A DNA stretch of 64,000 nucleotides from Entrophospora sp. SA101 (Eukaryota > Glomeromycota > Glomeromycetes > Entrophosporales > Entrophosporaceae), in NCBI GenBank assembly GCA_958430865.1, contig CAUDNR010004301.1, forward strand, positions 59,368 through 123,367, written 5' to 3'. The notes below the pieces were generated by a model. That model ran no database searches. It was not told the origin of the DNA and was given only the letters and a program-made list of their open reading frames with translations. This document shows, piece by piece, positions 60,941-64,000 of the stretch (positions are counted from its first letter, which is position 1; each line of letters begins with the position of its first letter). A program made the position numbers and the translations under genes.

Positions 60941-62647
60941 TTATGAGACAGTATAAATATCTTCGGAGAATTGAAAACTATAATTTCTTTTATGACAAGA
61001 ACCAATTTGTTGGTTGCTATTGTTGTTATTATCGCTATTACTACTATTTGCATTTCTGGGCTTTGGTAAATTTTTAAATCTATACAATCTACTTGATTGC
61101 ATTAAACTATATCGTGATGGTGACGAACTTCTTCTAGTTGTAGATGATGATGATGATGTTGAAGTGGTGACATTATCTTCTTCGCTCTCATCATCATTAT
61201 TTAACCATGGTTCTTCTTTTCTTTCTAATAATTCAATACCTTCATCAGCTTCAAATTTGTCTTCGCCATAATAACGATCAAGTATTTCTATAATTCTATT
61301 ATAAATGTACTCAGCATTTGGTCTATTAACAGGGTCGGCGTCCCAGCATTGTTTCATTAACAAAATATAATTTTCAGGCAAGTATTTTTGATTGCTGGGT
61401 GTTTTAGGACGTAAGCCTTTCACGATGTCAATAGCCAACTTATAATCATGCGATCGATTGCCAAATGGTGTCTCGCCATCAATCAATTCCCACATAATAA
61501 TTCCAAGACTGTAAATATCCGATTTCGTAGTATATCCATCACCTCTCAAAGCTTCTGGTGCAATATATGGCAAGTTTCCGTAAATATTTCCTACTCCAGA
61601 TGATGATGATGATGATGATGGCTTATTAATTGGACCAGAGAATCCTAAATCACCCAACTTCCAATCTTTCAATTCACTAGAATACAAAACATTTCCAGAG
61701 TGCAAGTTTTTATGTATGGAATTTGCTTCATGAATATGTAATAGACAATCAGCGATTTTCTTTATTATACTATATTTTTTTGACCAACTCAAATTTGAAA
61801 CATTGTTGGCATTGTCTTTAACAAACTCTTTCAAGTCATAATCCATTTTACGCATGACGATCATGTAGTCTGATGTGGTTGGGTCTTTGGTGATACCGTA
61901 ACATGTTACAACATATCCCAGTTTCATATTTAATGTAAGATATGATTCGGCCTAAAAAAAAATAGAATGAGATTATTTTAATTGAGCCAAATTTTTTTTA
62001 AATCAAATTTCTTTCTTTCATTCTAAAAAGAATGAAACAATTACCTCTTCAAACCAATCATTTCCATGATTTTTGAAATTGTCTAGACGTTTTAATATGA
62101 CATCTTTTGGACCGGAGCGATATAACGAGTGGCTTTCAGGTAACCATTCTTCGTTTGGACCTTGAGACCAGACAGCATTGAAAATTGTAGAATAAAAATT
62201 TTTTGATTTGAATTGCACATTGTTGAAGTTTTCATAAGGTATCCATTCAACAATTCCATATGGGACCAGAGTGTTAAGTTGGCATTTACGAATTAATTCA
62301 TCGATTCCTTGATTACCAGAGGTCCAAGACATAAACTGTTTTTCCAGATGTTGTCTAATACACAGTTCACAATACTCAATCGAGTAACACCATTTTTCAC
62401 ATTGGTCACAAAATCTTTTGCTACCATCTTTAAACGACACTTTATAAACATCCACCAAATGATTTAGTTGAATTAATGCAGCGGATTTTTCTTTGGAGTT
62501 TAATGAGGTGTCATGTAGGATTGATCGGTATAAGAAAGAACTTTGTTCGTCGATTCCTCCGTGAATTGTTGAATTCAACGATAGTATGGCATTTCTCAAA
62601 GCATCAAGTACTGCACTCTCCCTAACAATTGTTGTTGTTGATTCCAT
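60941..62647 (-). CDS. TKL-type protein kinase, probably catalytically impaired (pseudokinase)
   Basis: Two exons (62647-62045 and 61951-60941) give 336 plus 201 residues. An N-terminal Cys cluster (C80, C83, C87, C93, C96) may bind zinc. The kinase domain starts near VEWIPYENFNNVQF. Lys186 (DVILKRL) is the likely ATP lysine. The glycine loop is KSKNFYSTIF (147-156) and has no Gly. The catalytic HRD Asp is Asn283 (HKNLHSGN). The metal-binding Asp302 (DLG) and the APE motif (YIAPEAL) remain. The lobe ends normally with CWDADPVNRPNA. An unstructured Ser/Asn-rich tail follows. The family is greatly expanded in arbuscular-mycorrhizal fungi. The open frame and clean intron argue for a maintained gene, so a scaffold role is likely; this is inference. 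Confidence 0.85.
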
Positions 62648-64000
62648 TCTGATAAATTTGTTTTTAGTTTATTTTTGAGAAATTGGTTTCTTTTTTATTT
62701 ATTTTATAAAAAAAATTTTTCTTGAATTTCCTGAGAAATATTTAAAGAATTTTTTTTTAAGGATTTTTTTATTATTATTTATAAAGAAAAAAATATTTGT
62801 TTTGACTATAATTGTTTGTGGATTTAATCCTTTTTTTTATAGTTTTTTTTTTAATTATAAAAAAAAAAATTATATGCGAGATGTGAGAGAAGAAGTTGGT
62901 TGGTTTCAAGATTTATTATTAAAAAAATTTTTTTATCACAAAACAAACAAAAAAATAAATTAATAATTTTTTTATTTTTTAAATTTCACCGTCTTGTTAT
63001 CATCCATCAACAAGTGTGAAACTAAGAACAATTATAAAATTAAAGAACAATTATTTGAAAACTAGCTCGCTCCAAAAACAAATGTCACAACAAACAAAAC
63101 AATCTAATTCATCATCACACGTTCTTTTTTTTTTCTTTTTTTGAAAATTTATTCTAAAAAAAGAATTTTGGCTAATTTTTTTACCAATTAGTTATATCAT
63201 ATCATATGTTATAGAGATAAAGATGTGGAAAAATAAAAAAATAATAAATAAAAAATGTTTAAAATCAAAAAAATAAAATAAAATAAAAAAGTTAAACAAA
63301 TGAACCCATATGCATAGATTTTGATGAAAATATAAAAATAGTATACTTTGTGTTTGGTCTATCATAAAGTTTGTTCAAATTGGTAATTGAATTGCTATAT
63401 TTAATATCCTGTTTGTTTAGCTTATTTCAGTTATTTTAAGATTATTTTTATTTTTTATTTATTGATTGTTATTGTGATAATTAATTAATTACTATATAAA
63501 TAATAATAGTAGACCTATATAGCGAGTGGCTCGTTCAATTTATAATTCCTAATTCTGAAACATTAATATTAAAGAGCGAGTTATGGCAACAATATACTAA
63601 ATATGTGGGATATATTGGTATAATGCAAAAAGTGCATATAAAAAATGTGGGCATTAGCATATAATTTAAAATTTATACAAGTCAATCAATGACTATCTTC
63701 TTTCTTCTACCATTTACTACCATCATAACACATAATAACCAATTACCAAATAATTGTTCATTAATCTATATTTAATTTATGTAACATCATCATGTATGTA
63801 CGTTATGTAATAAAATCATATGTGGTGTGGAGATTGTTGATTAATAAAATAAAACTGTTGAAAATTTGCGGGAAATGCAAGAGAATATAATTTGGAAAGA
63901 AACCCATATGCAATGGAAGAAATTTCCGAATAATAGAAATTATGAAGATCATTCCAGTGATTAAAACTCGTCATTATATAATGAATTGTTGTGATGATCA
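62648..64000. other. Upstream spacer of the kinase gene
   Basis: About 1.35 kb of very AT-rich DNA with long A and T tracts. I see no gene, RNA or element in it. Confidence 0.55.

Overview
The window is AT-rich eukaryotic nuclear DNA with short phase-conserved GT-AG introns, Asn/Ser homopolymer proteins, abundant TIR elements and many decayed genes. The best guess is an arbuscular-mycorrhizal fungus (Glomeromycotina, Rhizophagus-like). This rests on a TKL-type kinase with an N-terminal Cys cluster, a P450 relic, an SLC38-like transporter and a TE-associated ORF, all of kinds expanded in that group. No rRNA, tRNA or CRISPR was recognised. TAA, TAG and TGA all act as stops.

Layout. 1-6642 and 30532-37173 appear to be the same block at a constant offset of 30531 bp. 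Each carries a Ser-rich gene (minus) and the 5' part of a GPCR gene (plus). Only the right copy has the whole GPCR. The left copy breaks at 6642 and abuts a TE-like ORF fragment. Housekeeping genes follow: nucleoporin NIC96, N-myristoyltransferase, a decayed proteasome beta-6 gene head-to-head with an intact proteasome beta-5 gene, lysyl-tRNA synthetase, and ATP-type PEP carboxykinase with an acid-free N-terminal extension. Then comes a glycogen synthase pseudogene.

25.8-30.6 kb is a mobile-element island. It holds a 252-bp MITE with a 10-bp direct repeat, a 600-bp TA-flanked MITE family (one full copy, one broken by a 193-bp nested MITE and a 10-N assembly gap), and a 1.56-kb element with perfect 202-bp inverted repeats around decayed minus-strand exons.

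The right half carries the full GPCR, a REEP/Yop1-like ER protein, histone H1, an Asn-rich protein, peptide methionine sulfoxide reductase A, PCNA (with SCB/MCB-like promoter motifs), an SLC38/AAAP-like transporter, a Tigger-like transposase relic, a P450 pseudogene and a TKL-type kinase lacking key catalytic residues. The long intergenic stretches contain further unrecognised coding relics.

The genes form no operon-like system. The connected themes are the proteasome pair, the PEPCK and glycogen synthase neighbours of storage-carbon metabolism, and repeat-associated rearrangement.
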